From contig JAOPYK010000102.1 in assembly GCA_025964695.1 (NCBI GenBank), positions 1 through 64,000 of the forward strand: DNA of 64,000 nt, given 5' to 3'. This document shows, in pieces, positions 1-8,441 of this stretch (position 1 is the first letter of the stretch; each line of letters starts with the position of its first letter). This DNA comes from Streptosporangiaceae bacterium. GTDB taxonomy: Bacteria > Actinomycetota > Actinomycetes > Streptosporangiales > Streptosporangiaceae. A model generated the notes under the pieces. The model was given only the letters and a program-made list of their open reading frames with translations, ran no database searches and was not told the origin of the DNA. The position numbers were made by a program, and so were the translations under genes.

Positions 1-142
1 GGGCCACGCCGGCGCCATCGTCTCCGGCTCCGCGGGCACCGCCCAAGCGAAGAAGGAAGCTCTGGAGAAGGTCGGCGTCCGCGTCGGCAAGACCCCGAGC
101 GAAACCGCCCGCCTGATGCGCGAGATCATGCGGAATCTCTGA
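1..142 (+). CDS. sucD: Succinyl-CoA ligase alpha subunit, C-terminal 46 residues (5' truncated by window)
   Basis: Only the last 46 codons are present, read in the frame beginning at base 2 and ending in TGA at 140-142. The fragment begins [20 protein letters not shown] and ends in MREIMRNL; this is the conserved C-terminal segment of SucD, where the family has G-H-A-G-A-I followed by a K-K-x-A-L helix and a hydrophobic x-P-x-E-x-A tail. With SucC the enzyme interconverts succinyl-CoA and succinate with phosphorylation of ADP or GDP in the TCA cycle. The next gene (DUF6350 membrane protein) and then purN-purH follow in the order commonly seen after sucCD in actinomycetes. Confidence 0.93.
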   Translation, partial: GHAGAIVSGSAGTAQAKKEALEKVGVRVGKTPSETARLMREIMRNL

Positions 143-161
143 GCGGTGAGTACGGAAGCGG

Positions 162-179
162 GCCGCCCTCCGGGGCGGC
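162..179 (+). terminator. Hairpin after sucD
   Basis: GCCGCCC and GGGCGGC form a perfect 7-bp GC stem around a TCCG loop, 20 bp after the sucD stop codon. No U-tract follows, as is usual for actinobacterial terminators. The short stem keeps confidence moderate. Confidence 0.5.
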
Positions 180-308
180 ACGCTTCGGTACGGCGGCCGT
201 TCGGTACGCCGGGCTCTCCCCGACGCGATCATCTGAACATCTAACGCGAAGGGCGACACGCCGGGCGTCAGGCGACGGCGGGGCGCTCCGGGCTGCCAGC
301 ATGAGGGC

Positions 309-2177
309 GTGAGCGACGCGACGACCCCCAAGGCCCCCGGTGCCCCCAAGGCGGCCGTACCGTCCAAAGCCGCACCACCCAAGCCCGCACCACCCAAGCC
401 CGCACCCCCCAAGGGTCCGGACGGGGCTCGGCCGCTGGCGGTGACGGGGCTGGTGGCCGCGGCCTGGTCCATCGGCATCGGCCTGGCGGTGCTCACCACG
501 ATCACGCTCGTCGGCTGGATCGCCGCTCCCCGTACCGCGCTCGGCCCGGGATTGCCCGGCGTCTTCCGCACGGCGGTCAACTTCTGGCTGGTGGCCCACC
601 ACGGCGGATTCTGGGTGCAGAGCGGGCGAGTGGGCCTCCTGCCGCTCGGCCTGACCGTGCTGCCCGGAGTGCTGCTCTATCGCAGTGGCGGCTGGATGAT
701 CCGGGCGGCCGAGATCCAGGCCCGCCGGCGCATCGGGGTCATCCACGTGGCGCTCGGCCTGGCCGGGCCGTACGCGGCCCTCGCGGCACTTCTGGCCCTC
801 GCCGTACGCTCCCCGGTCGTGCGGCCGTCGGCCTGGCAGGCGCTGGTGGTGTGCTTCGTGATGGCCTTCGTCGCGGGCGGTCTGGGAGCGGCCCGGGCGC
901 TCGTGGCCACCCGGGGCAGGGTGCGCTCGGGCCTGGGCGCGCTGCTCCGGCTGCTGCCCGAACGGCCGCGTTCGATGGTCATGGGGGTGGCCGCCTCCAC
1001 CGCGGTGCTGCTCGGATCCGGGGCCGTCCTGGTCGGTATCTCACTGGCCGTGCGTTTCAACGACGCCAGGGACCTGTACGACCTGCTCGCGCCGGGTGTG
1101 GTGGGCGGCATCCTGCTGCTGCTCGTCGAACTCGTCTATCTGCCCAACGCGGTGATCTGGGGCATGGCCTATGCCATCGGCCCCGGCTTCTCGGTCGGGG
1201 CGGGCACCACCGTCTCGCCGACCGGGGTCCTGCTCGGGGCGGTTCCCGCCTTCCCGCCGCTGGCCGCGCTGCCCGAGCCGGGGCCCGCCCCCGCCCTGTC
1301 ACTGATCGCGTTGGCCATGCCCTTCGTGGCCGGGGCCGCCGGCGGAGTGCTCACCATCCGTTCCATGCCGAGTCCCGTGTACGAGGCCGCGCCGCTGTGG
1401 GGGTTCCTCTCGGGCGCGCTGACCGGTTGCCTCACCGCCGTACTGGCGGCGCTGTCGGGCGGCCCGCTCGGCGGCGGCCGGATGAACACCATGGGCCCGT
1501 CCGCCTGGCAGGTCGGGCTGATGGCGGCGCTCGAGGTGGGCGTCTCGGCCGCGATCGCCGCCTGGATCACCAACTGGGCACTGCTGCGCCGGTCCGCGTC
1601 GGCCGAGCAGATGGCCGAGCAGATGGCCGAGGCGGCCCCGGCACCGGCGTCCGACACCGGCCCCGCACCCGAGGCCGCGGTAAGGTCCGAGCCCGCCCAG
1701 GCCAGGAGCCAGACCACCCAGACCCAGGCGACCCAGATGCAGGCCAAGACGACCCAGACCCAGACCCAGACCCAGACCCAGACCCAAGCCGAGCCCGAGG
1801 CCAGGCCCGGGGCAGGGCCAGGGGACCGGGCCGGCGGCGAGACCGGGAGCAAAGCCAAGGCCCGGGGCGGGATCCGCGGCAGGTTCAGGCGCCGGACCAA
1901 GCCCAACGCCGAGAGCGGCGCGCAGGTCCCGTCACCGGCCAGGGAGCCCAAGGCCGCCACGCAGCCGGGTCCAGCCGCCTCACCCCTGCAGTTCGTGGAC
2001 CCGGAACCGGTGCTCGCGCCACGCAGGCCCGCGCGTCCGGTCCGGTTCGACGACGGCGATGACGATGGACGACTGCCCGAATGGGTGTCGGAGACGCCTG
2101 CGCCGCGCGGGCAGTCAGGTGATCAGGGCGCGACCATCCATGTGCTGCGGCCGGAACAGCCTGACGGCGACCGGTGA
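309..2177 (+). CDS. DUF6350 polytopic membrane protein with long disordered tail
   Basis: 622 residues from GTG at 309. An Ala/Pro/Lys-rich cytoplasmic N-terminus (about residues 1-40, with KPAPPKPAPPK repeats) precedes roughly nine to ten hydrophobic segments between about residues 45 and 430. This is the actinobacterial DUF6350 family, sometimes annotated as cell division protein PerM, found between sucCD and purNH. The last 190 residues are hydrophilic and low in complexity: a Thr-Gln tract encoded by ACCCAG hexamers at 1752-1787, then basic and Pro-rich sequence. Function is not established. The start has only a weak upstream GAGGG. The tail overlaps nothing and ends 13 bp from the convergent gene. 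Confidence 0.82.
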   Translation: MSDATTPKAPGAPKAAVPSKAAPPKPAPPKPAPPKGPDGARPLAVTGLVAAAWSIGIGLAVLTTITLVGWIAAPRTALGPGLPGVFRTAVNFWLVAHHGGFWVQSGRVGLLPLGLTVLPGVLLYRSGGWMIRAAEIQARRRIGVIHVALGLAGPYAALAALLALAVRSPVVRPSAWQALVVCFVMAFVAGGLGAARALVATRGRVRSGLGALLRLLPERPRSMVMGVAASTAVLLGSGAVLVGISLAVRFNDARDLYDLLAPGVVGGILLLLVELVYLPNAVIWGMAYAIGPGFSVGAGTTVSPTGVLLGAVPAFPPLAALPEPGPAPALSLIALAMPFVAGAAGGVLTIRSMPSPVYEAAPLWGFLSGALTGCLTAVLAALSGGPLGGGRMNTMGPSAWQVGLMAALEVGVSAAIAAWITNWALLRRSASAEQMAEQMAEAAPAPASDTGPAPEAAVRSEPAQARSQTTQTQATQMQAKTTQTQTQTQTQTQAEPEARPGAGPGDRAGGETGSKAKARGGIRGRFRRRTKPNAESGAQVPSPAREPKAATQPGPAASPLQFVDPEPVLAPRRPARPVRFDDGDDDGRLPEWVSETPAPRGQSGDQGATIHVLRPEQPDGDR

Positions 2178-2190
2178 CGGGTTCGACCGG

Positions 2191-2691
2191 TCATAGGTAC
2201 TTGCCGCCCTTGAAGCTGCCCTCCGGCAGGTGCAGCTTCTTCTCGAAGGCCCGCGCGAATGCGTCCTTGCACAGGTGCTCGTCGCTGATGGTGTTGGCCG
2301 CGGACATGCACTTGCTGTAGTTCTGGAGGTCGTTCCAGAAGAAGATCTGGAACGCCATCCCGATCATTGAGATCACCAGGGCGATCGAGGCCAGCACGAT
2401 CCCCGGCACCGCGCCGGGTGCCCGGGACCGGGTCCGCCGGGCGGCGCGCGTGGTACGGATGCCCACATAGAGGGCGACGACGCTCATGACCACGCCTAGA
2501 TAGGCGACGATGAGCGCCATGAGCAGCGCCACGATCCCGAGCCACAGCGCCCGGCGGCCGGTCCGGGTGACCTGAGGATCACCGCTGGGGCCCGGCTTGA
2601 GCGTCTGCATGGGGTTGGTGCCCTGGTCCGTCCCGTTCTCGCCTGGAGCGTCAAGCCGCGTCCGCGGTTCCTGCCCCGGCTCCTCACTCAC
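2191..2691 (-). CDS. Small DUF4190-like membrane protein
   Basis: 166 residues, GTG start at 2691 preceded by AGGGAG. A hydrophilic N-terminus of about 45 residues is followed by two hydrophobic helices (about residues 48-75 and 95-118) separated by an Arg-rich loop (TRAARRTRSR), then a charged extracytoplasmic C-terminal region with two cysteines (KCMSA and HLCKDAF) that could form a disulfide. The two-helix core and the R-x-x-R loop resemble DUF4190-type proteins. It is divergent from purN, so 2692-2792 must hold both promoters. No specific function can be given. Confidence 0.72.
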   Translation of the reverse strand: MSEEPGQEPRTRLDAPGENGTDQGTNPMQTLKPGPSGDPQVTRTGRRALWLGIVALLMALIVAYLGVVMSVVALYVGIRTTRAARRTRSRAPGAVPGIVLASIALVISMIGMAFQIFFWNDLQNYSKCMSAANTISDEHLCKDAFARAFEKKLHLPEGSFKGGKYL

Positions 2692-2792
2692 CCTGATGCT
2701 CCCTACGTTGAATCCGGTCTGCGGTGTCGCGTGAACTGCGCCAGAACGGTGCCGGTAGGCTTTCTGTAATCGCCCATCGCAAGGGAGTCACG

Positions 2793-3401
2793 GTGTCCGC
2801 CCGGCTTGTCGTTCTCGTCTCCGGCGCGGGGACCAACCTACAGGCGCTGCTCGACGCGTGCGCAGATCCAGCCTACGGTGCCCGAATCGTCGCCGTCGGC
2901 GCGGATCGCTACGACATCGAGGGACTCGTCCGCGCCGAGCGGGCCGGCGTGCCGACCTTCGTGGTCCGGGTCGCCGACCACCCCACGCGCGGGGACTGGG
3001 ACGCCGCCCTGACCGAGGCCGTGGTGAGCCACCGCCCCGACCTGGTCGTCTCCGCCGGCTTTATGAAGATCTTGGGCAAGAGCTTCCTGGACCGGTTCGG
3101 CGGCCGTACGGTCAACACGCACCCGGCGCTGCTGCCCGCTTTCCCCGGTGCCCATGCGGTTCGGGACACGCTGGCGTACGGCGCCAAGCTGAGCGGCTGC
3201 ACGGTGCATTTCGTGGACGACGGGGTGGACACCGGGCCGATCATCGCCCAGGAGGCGGTGCCCGTCCGGGACGAGGACGACGAGGACTCTCTGCACGAGC
3301 GGATCAAGGCGGTGGAGAACCCGCTGTTCGTGCGGACCGTAGGCCGCCTGGCCCGCGAGGGATGGACGTTTGACGACCGGAAGGTGAGGATCGGCAAGTG
3401 A
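2793..3401 (+). CDS. purN: Phosphoribosylglycinamide formyltransferase
   Basis: 202 residues. Transfers a formyl group from 10-formyl-THF to GAR in purine synthesis. The GTG at 2793 is chosen over upstream in-frame starts because AAGGGAG lies at 2781-2787 and the protein then begins [17 protein letters not shown], matching the family N-terminus with its SGxGTN phosphate-binding loop. The catalytic triad is visible: N108 and H110 in [10 protein letters not shown], and D146 in GVDTGP. Its last four bases (GTGA) overlap the start of purH, so the two are probably translationally coupled. A TAGGCT -10-like element lies at 2756-2761. Confidence 0.96.
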   Translation: MSARLVVLVSGAGTNLQALLDACADPAYGARIVAVGADRYDIEGLVRAERAGVPTFVVRVADHPTRGDWDAALTEAVVSHRPDLVVSAGFMKILGKSFLDRFGGRTVNTHPALLPAFPGAHAVRDTLAYGAKLSGCTVHFVDDGVDTGPIIAQEAVPVRDEDDEDSLHERIKAVENPLFVRTVGRLAREGWTFDDRKVRIGK

Positions 3402-4966
3402 GCCGCATCGGGATCAAGCGTGCGCTGATCAGCGTGTACGACAAGACAGGGCTCGAGGAGCTCGCCCAGGGCCTGCACGCCGCGGGCGTCGAGATCGTGT
3501 CCACCGGGTCCACCGCGGCGCGTATCTCTGAGGCGGGGGTCCCGGTCATGCGGGTGGAGAAGCTCACGGGCTTCCCCGAGTGCCTGGACGGCAGGGTCAA
3601 GACCCTGCACCCGAAGGTGCACGCGGGCCTGCTCGCCGACCGGCGCAAGGACGACCATCTGCAGCAGCTCGAGGACCTGCACGTCGAGCCCTTCGATCTG
3701 GCGATCGTGAACCTGTACCCGTTCACCGCCACCGTCGCATCGGGCGCGGGGCCCGACGAGTGCGTCGAGCAGATCGACATCGGCGGCCCCGCCATGGTGC
3801 GAGCCGCCGCCAAGAACCACGCCTCCGTCTCCGTCGTCGTGGATCCCGCCTCCTACGACGCCGTGCTCACGGCCGTGCGCGCGGGCGGCTTCACTCTCGA
3901 GGAGCGCCGCCGGCTGGCGGCCCGGGCATTCGCCCACACGGCGGCGTACGACGTCGCGGTCGCCTCCTGGTTCGCCAATGTGTACGCCCCCGACGAGACC
4001 GCGGTCGAGGCGCAGTGGCCGGACTTCCTCGGCGGGATCTGGGAGCGCTCGGCGGTGCTGCGATACGGCGAGAACCCGCACCAGCGGGCCGCGCTGTTCA
4101 CTGACACCGGTGGGACGGCGGCCTCGACGCTGGCCGCCGCCGAGCAGTTGCACGGCAAGGAGATGTCGTACAACAACTACGTTGACTCCGATGCGGCGCG
4201 GCGCGCGGCGTACGACTTCACCGAGCCCTGCGTGGCGATCATCAAGCATGCCAACCCGTGCGGGATCGCCATCAGCGCGGACGTCGCTGAGGCGCACCGC
4301 AAGGCGCACGCCTGTGACCCCGTGTCCGCCTATGGCGGGGTGATCGCGGTCAACCGGCCGGTGACCGGGGAGATGGCCGCCCAGGTGGCCGACATCTTCA
4401 CCGAGGTCGTCGTCGCCCCGGATTTCGAGCCCGAAGCGGTCCGGATCCTCACCCAGAAGAAAAGCATCCGGCTGCTGCGCTGCCCCGAGGGCCCGGCGAA
4501 CAACGCCGAGTTCCGGCGGATCGACGGCGGCCTGCTGCTGCAGACCGTGGACCGGGTGGACGCGCCGGGCGATGATCCCGCCGGCTGGGAACTCAAGGCA
4601 GGGCAGGCCGCCGACGAGGCGACCCTGCGCGACCTGGCCTTCGCCTGGAAGGCCTGCCGCTCGGTCAAGTCCAACGCGATCCTGCTGGCCGCCGGGGGAG
4701 CCACGGTCGGCGTCGGCATGGGCCAGGTCAACCGGGTCGACTCGGCCCGGCTGGCGGTGTCCCGCGCGGGCGAACGGGCCGGTTCCTCGGTGGGCGCCTC
4801 GGACGCGTACTTCCCGTTCCCGGACGGCCTCGAGGTGCTCACCTCGGCGGGAGTGCGCGCCATCGTCGAGCCCGGTGGCTCGATCCGTGACGACGAGGTC
4901 ATCGCCGCCGCCGAGAAGGCCGGCATCACCCTCTACTTCACCGGGGTCCGGCACTTCTTCCACTAG
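3398..4966 (+). CDS. purH: Bifunctional AICAR transformylase / IMP cyclohydrolase
   Basis: 522 residues, normal length for PurH, starting with GTG in a 4-bp overlap with purN. It carries out the last two steps of IMP synthesis: formylation of AICAR with 10-formyl-THF, then ring closure. The N-terminal MGS-like cyclohydrolase domain (about 1-195) has [17 protein letters not shown] and STGSTAARI. The transformylase domain (about 200-522) has the Lys-His pair in [10 protein letters not shown] and the C-terminal VRHFFH. Together with purN this forms a two-gene purine operon directly downstream of the sucCD/DUF6350 region. Confidence 0.97.
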   Translation: MSRIGIKRALISVYDKTGLEELAQGLHAAGVEIVSTGSTAARISEAGVPVMRVEKLTGFPECLDGRVKTLHPKVHAGLLADRRKDDHLQQLEDLHVEPFDLAIVNLYPFTATVASGAGPDECVEQIDIGGPAMVRAAAKNHASVSVVVDPASYDAVLTAVRAGGFTLEERRRLAARAFAHTAAYDVAVASWFANVYAPDETAVEAQWPDFLGGIWERSAVLRYGENPHQRAALFTDTGGTAASTLAAAEQLHGKEMSYNNYVDSDAARRAAYDFTEPCVAIIKHANPCGIAISADVAEAHRKAHACDPVSAYGGVIAVNRPVTGEMAAQVADIFTEVVVAPDFEPEAVRILTQKKSIRLLRCPEGPANNAEFRRIDGGLLLQTVDRVDAPGDDPAGWELKAGQAADEATLRDLAFAWKACRSVKSNAILLAAGGATVGVGMGQVNRVDSARLAVSRAGERAGSSVGASDAYFPFPDGLEVLTSAGVRAIVEPGGSIRDDEVIAAAEKAGITLYFTGVRHFFH

Positions 4967-5241
4967 ACCGACATCCGCAGATCCGTTTTTCACGGGCCGC
5001 CGCTGTTCCCCTGACAAAATTTTCTGTCCGTTAGCAGTCCGGGAGCAGTAAGCTGCCGTTTTTGCTGATCATGGGGCATTTGGTGGGATTCTGCTGATAA
5101 TCTCGCGGAGGTCGTGCGGTCATCTCATGACCTTCCGTACGCAGGCCGGCATGCAGCCGGCCCGCAGTGATCCCCTTTCGCGTTCCGGGCCCGTATCCCC
5201 ACGGGAGTGGCCGACCGGCGCGCCCGACGCAAGGAGCCGCG

Positions 5242-5409
5242 GTGCAGATTCTGCTGGCCTATGTGCTGCAGACCTCGACCTCCCTGAACCAGGTGCGGCC
5301 TGTGATCGGCTTGATCGCGGGCATCCTCGCCGCCATGCTCGCCGCCTACGGGAGCTGGCACCTGACCGACCGGCTGATCGCCTGGCGGCAGCGCCCCGAA
5401 GAGGACTGA
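5242..5409 (+). CDS. 55-residue single-pass membrane protein
   Basis: GTG at 5242, four to five bases after a clean AAGGAG (5231-5236), gives MQILLAYVLQ...RQRPEED. One hydrophobic helix (VIGLIAGILAAMLAAYGSWHL, about residues 20-40) is followed by a basic/acidic C-terminus. I do not recognise the family. The good ribosome binding site and single-helix topology support it being real; its size is the main reason for caution. The 275 bp upstream (4967-5241) holds no other convincing gene. Confidence 0.55.
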   Translation: MQILLAYVLQTSTSLNQVRPVIGLIAGILAAMLAAYGSWHLTDRLIAWRQRPEED

Positions 5410-5539
5410 TCCAGATTCCCGCGGCCGTGACGCTCTGCGTTCGCTGCATTTAGTACGACTTATTGTCTCTGGTCCGCTTTCGTAGACAGAGGTTGATTCC
5501 GTACTCTCTCCGGGAATCCACGTGAAACGGGGGAGTCAG

Positions 5540-6427
5540 ATGAGCCACTGGCAGGGTCCACCTCCAGGGCCCGACCCGCAGGATCCCTACGGCCACAATC
5601 CCTATGGACCGCCCCCTCAAGGACCCTACGGACCGGAGCAGCCGGGCCCGTACGGCCCTGGTCCCGGCCCTGGCCCGCAGGGTCCGTACGGACCGGGTCC
5701 GGGTCCGTACGGCGCTCCGCAGCAGCAGCCGTACCCGCCACCGCCGCGGAGTTCGAACGCGGCGATCTTCTGGGTGATCGGCGTGGTCGCCGTCGTGGCC
5801 GTGCTCGGGGTCATCGTCACCGCCGTGGTCCTCCTGTCCTCGGGCAGCGACAAGACCGGCACGGTGGCGGGATCGGCTCCACTCCCGGCGGCGACCTCGC
5901 TCCCGTCACAGCCGACCTTCACCTCCGACCCCGCCACGCCGACGCCCGCCGCCCCCACCGGGCCGGCCGACCTCAGTGGAGTCCTCACGCCCACGGTCAA
6001 GGCCGCTCTGCGCGGCAACACCTACACGCGCCTGAGCACCCGACGGGGTTCCTGCGCTTCGAACGCGAACTCCGCGCTGCGGAAGGTGCTGAAGGCACAT
6101 CCGTGCTCGGTTCCGGTCGCCGCCGCCCTCTACACGAACCCGGGCAAGTCCGTTCGGGTGAGCGTCTACATCATGCAGTTCGCGAGCAGCAGTGACGCCG
6201 CCGCGATCAGCAACGCCACCAACTCCCAGGCCTCCCCGCCCCTGATCTCCGCGCCTCGCCGCGGGGTCGGATACTGGACCCTCAGCCGGACGCAGGGCTC
6301 CCGCGTGGTCTACGCGGTCGCCTGCCGGTCGGACGGCGGAGCGGCCGGCGCCAGCACCGGCACGGTCAACTCCGCGGCGAAGGAGCTCGGTGTCGAGATC
6401 GCCACTGTGTTGATCTGGAAGAGCTGA
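5540..6427 (+). CDS. Pro/Gly/Tyr-rich membrane-anchored extracytoplasmic protein
   Basis: 295 residues. The ATG at 5540 follows GGGGGAG at 5529-5535; a GTG 18 bp upstream lacks this spacing. The first 75 residues are a cytoplasmic Pro-Gly-Tyr-rich tail made of PYGP/GPYG units, followed by one transmembrane helix (FWVIGVVAVVAVLGVIVTAVVLL), a Pro/Thr linker, and a folded domain of about 150 residues with two or three cysteines (GSCASNANS, HPCS, ACRSDGG) outside the cell. This architecture is common among actinobacterial anchored sensors and lipoprotein-like proteins; no enzymatic motif is visible. Function unknown. Confidence 0.75.
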   Translation: MSHWQGPPPGPDPQDPYGHNPYGPPPQGPYGPEQPGPYGPGPGPGPQGPYGPGPGPYGAPQQQPYPPPPRSSNAAIFWVIGVVAVVAVLGVIVTAVVLLSSGSDKTGTVAGSAPLPAATSLPSQPTFTSDPATPTPAAPTGPADLSGVLTPTVKAALRGNTYTRLSTRRGSCASNANSALRKVLKAHPCSVPVAAALYTNPGKSVRVSVYIMQFASSSDAAAISNATNSQASPPLISAPRRGVGYWTLSRTQGSRVVYAVACRSDGGAAGASTGTVNSAAKELGVEIATVLIWKS

Positions 6428-6502
6428 TGTCGATCTGGAGAGCTGGTCTGGAAGAGCTCATCCGGAAGAGCTGATTTGAGAGCACCTGAGAGAATAGGAG
6501 GT

Positions 6503-7357
6503 GTGAGCGCACAGATCCTGGATGGCAAGGCCACCGCAGCAGCAATCCGTTCGGACCTCAAGGAGCGGGTCGCCGCCCTGCGTGAGCGTGGAGTGGGGGT
6601 CGGGCTGGGCACTGTGCTGGTGGGCGACGACCCGGGCAGTCACGCATACGTGGCCATGAAGCACCGCGACTGCGCCGAGGTCGGCATCGAGAGCATCCGG
6701 CGTGATCTGCCGGCCGACGCCACCCAGCAGGACGTGGAGCGGGCCGTTGCCGAGCTGAACGCCGACCCCGTCTGCACCGGCTACATCGTGCAGCTGCCGC
6801 TGCCCAAGGGCCTGGACGAGCAGCGGGTGCTGGAGCTGATCGACCCGCTCAAGGACGCCGACGGGCTGCACCCGATCAACCTGGGCCGGCTCACGCTCAT
6901 GCAGCCGGGACCATTGCCCTGCACGCCCAAGGGCATCGTGCACCTGCTGCGGGCCTACGAGGTCCCGCTGCGGGGCGCCGACGTCACGATCATCGGGCGT
7001 GGCATCACGGTCGGCCGGGCGCTCGGCCTGCTGCTCACCCGCCGCACCGAGAACGCGACGGTCACCCTGTGCCATACCGGGACCAGGGACCTGGCGGCGC
7101 ACACCAGGAACGCCGACATCGTCGTGGCGGCCGCCGGGGTGCCCGGCCTGATCACTGCCGACATGGTGAAGCCCGGCGCGGCGGTCCTGGACGTGGGCGT
7201 CTCCCGGGTCGACGGCAAGCTGACCGGGGACGTCGCCCCAGACGTCCGTGAGGTCGCGGGCTGGGTCGCTCCGAACCCCGGCGGTGTGGGCCCCATGACC
7301 CGGGCCATGCTGCTGTCCAACGTCGTAGAAAGCGCCGAGCGGTCCAGCACTCGCTGA
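6503..7357 (+). CDS. folD: Methylene-THF dehydrogenase / methenyl-THF cyclohydrolase
   Basis: 284 residues from GTG at 6503 ([15 protein letters not shown]). An AGGAGG is so close to this GTG that a longer start at TTG 6476 remains possible. FolD interconverts methylene-, methenyl- and 10-formyl-THF and so supplies the formyl donor for purN and purH. The catalytic Tyr/Lys element [14 protein letters not shown], the QLPLPKGLD signature, PCTPKGIV, the NADP-binding [16 protein letters not shown] and the C-terminal [15 protein letters not shown] are all present. It is monocistronic, with a convergent FHA gene downstream. Confidence 0.96.
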   Translation: MSAQILDGKATAAAIRSDLKERVAALRERGVGVGLGTVLVGDDPGSHAYVAMKHRDCAEVGIESIRRDLPADATQQDVERAVAELNADPVCTGYIVQLPLPKGLDEQRVLELIDPLKDADGLHPINLGRLTLMQPGPLPCTPKGIVHLLRAYEVPLRGADVTIIGRGITVGRALGLLLTRRTENATVTLCHTGTRDLAAHTRNADIVVAAAGVPGLITADMVKPGAAVLDVGVSRVDGKLTGDVAPDVREVAGWVAPNPGGVGPMTRAMLLSNVVESAERSSTR

Positions 7358-7438
7358 TCATGAATCGTGGAGTGCGGGCTGGTGGTCCGGCGGTCGCACC
7401 GGCAGCGCTGCCCGTGCCGACGCGACCCCCGGACACGC

Positions 7439-8218
7439 TCAGCTGGCTCTGCGCCCCGCCCCCGTCGCGGGACGCCCTTGAGCCGGTCCATGGCCGGGCG
7501 CCGGTGCGGGCACGGGCGTGCGGCCGGGAGCGGGCGTACGACCGGGGAGGGGTGCACGCCCTGAGGTCGTTGCCGGATGACGCAGCTCGCCGGTGGTCCT
7601 GCCCTCCACCGGCGGGCGGCCCTGCTGGGGAACCTGCACCGGCGGCAGCGGCCGCACGAGCCCCATCGCGATCACTTCGTTGGCCAGCCGGGTCCGCCGG
7701 TTGGCCCCCTCCGGGATCCTGAACTTCTGATACAGCCGCAGCAGGTGCTGCTTGACCGCGGCTTCGGTGACGACCAGATCAGTGGCGATGTCCCGCGCCG
7801 TCGCCGGGGCGACGAACGCCTCGTCGGACAGGGCGGGACGGCACAGCGAGGTCAGCACATCGACCTCTCGGCGGGTGAGCTCGGGCGCCACCGCCCGCCG
7901 TAGCTCGACGTCCGGGTCGACCTCCTCCCGGGGGATGCCCCCCAGTCGACAGCGGGATGTGCCGAAGCTGATGACATCCCCGTCCTCCAGCACTCGGCGG
8001 GCGATCGGGCGCCCGTTGACCCGGGTGCCGTTGCGTGACAGACCCATGTCCACGACGTAGACATATGGGCCGCGCCGCACGATCTCGGCATGCAACCGGG
8101 ACACACTCGGGTCCTCGAGACGGACGTCGACTCCGCGACCTCGTCCGACCGTCGTGACATCGGGGCGCAGCGGCATCACTGTGCCACTGTCCTCGATCCG
8201 TATGAACGGCCCCTCCAC
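7439..8218 (-). CDS. FHA-domain protein with LuxR-like helix-turn-helix and Pro-rich tail
   Basis: 259 residues from GTG at 8218, preceded by GGGAGGAA. Residues about 20-95 form a forkhead-associated domain: VGRGRGVDVRLEDPSVSRLHAEI, then GLSRNGTRVNG and LEDGDVISFG, which is the complete phosphothreonine-binding pattern. Residues about 105-180 (PELTRREVDVLTSL, then ATDLVVTEAAVKQHLLRLYQKFRI) resemble the tetrahelical HTH of LuxR/NarL proteins. The last 75 residues are Pro/Gly/Arg repeats such as PGRTPAPGRTP. It may link Ser/Thr kinase signalling to transcription. It is divergent from citrate synthase and so a candidate regulator of it (inference). Confidence 0.85.
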   Translation of the reverse strand: MEGPFIRIEDSGTVMPLRPDVTTVGRGRGVDVRLEDPSVSRLHAEIVRRGPYVYVVDMGLSRNGTRVNGRPIARRVLEDGDVISFGTSRCRLGGIPREEVDPDVELRRAVAPELTRREVDVLTSLCRPALSDEAFVAPATARDIATDLVVTEAAVKQHLLRLYQKFRIPEGANRRTRLANEVIAMGLVRPLPPVQVPQQGRPPVEGRTTGELRHPATTSGRAPLPGRTPAPGRTPVPAPAPGHGPAQGRPATGAGRRAS

Positions 8219-8441
8219 GGCGGTTCCTCCCAGCTAGTTAGCGACCCCTGTCTGCACGGTTACCCGGCCGCGACTGGGGTCACACCCACCTACTGGCGGG
8301 TAGGACCGATGGCACAGGGGATTTCGGCGCCCCAGACCTCGCCGGGAAGCTCGCCGGAGGAGGGCGAGCCAGGCGACCCGGTCCGCGCGAGCTTCGGCCG
8401 CGCGCGGATACACTCCATGGTCGACAGTCGGAAGGAATCAG

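Noticed and set aside
2909..5017. 702-codon minus-strand open frame across purN and purH
   Set aside because: It is antisense to two well-identified purine genes and is composed of Arg/Gly/Asp-rich sequence with no domain; open antisense frames are expected at this GC content.
5167..5409. Longer 80-codon version of the small membrane protein
   Set aside because: The start at 5242 has a proper AAGGAG, while the 25-codon extension lies over promoter-like sequence.
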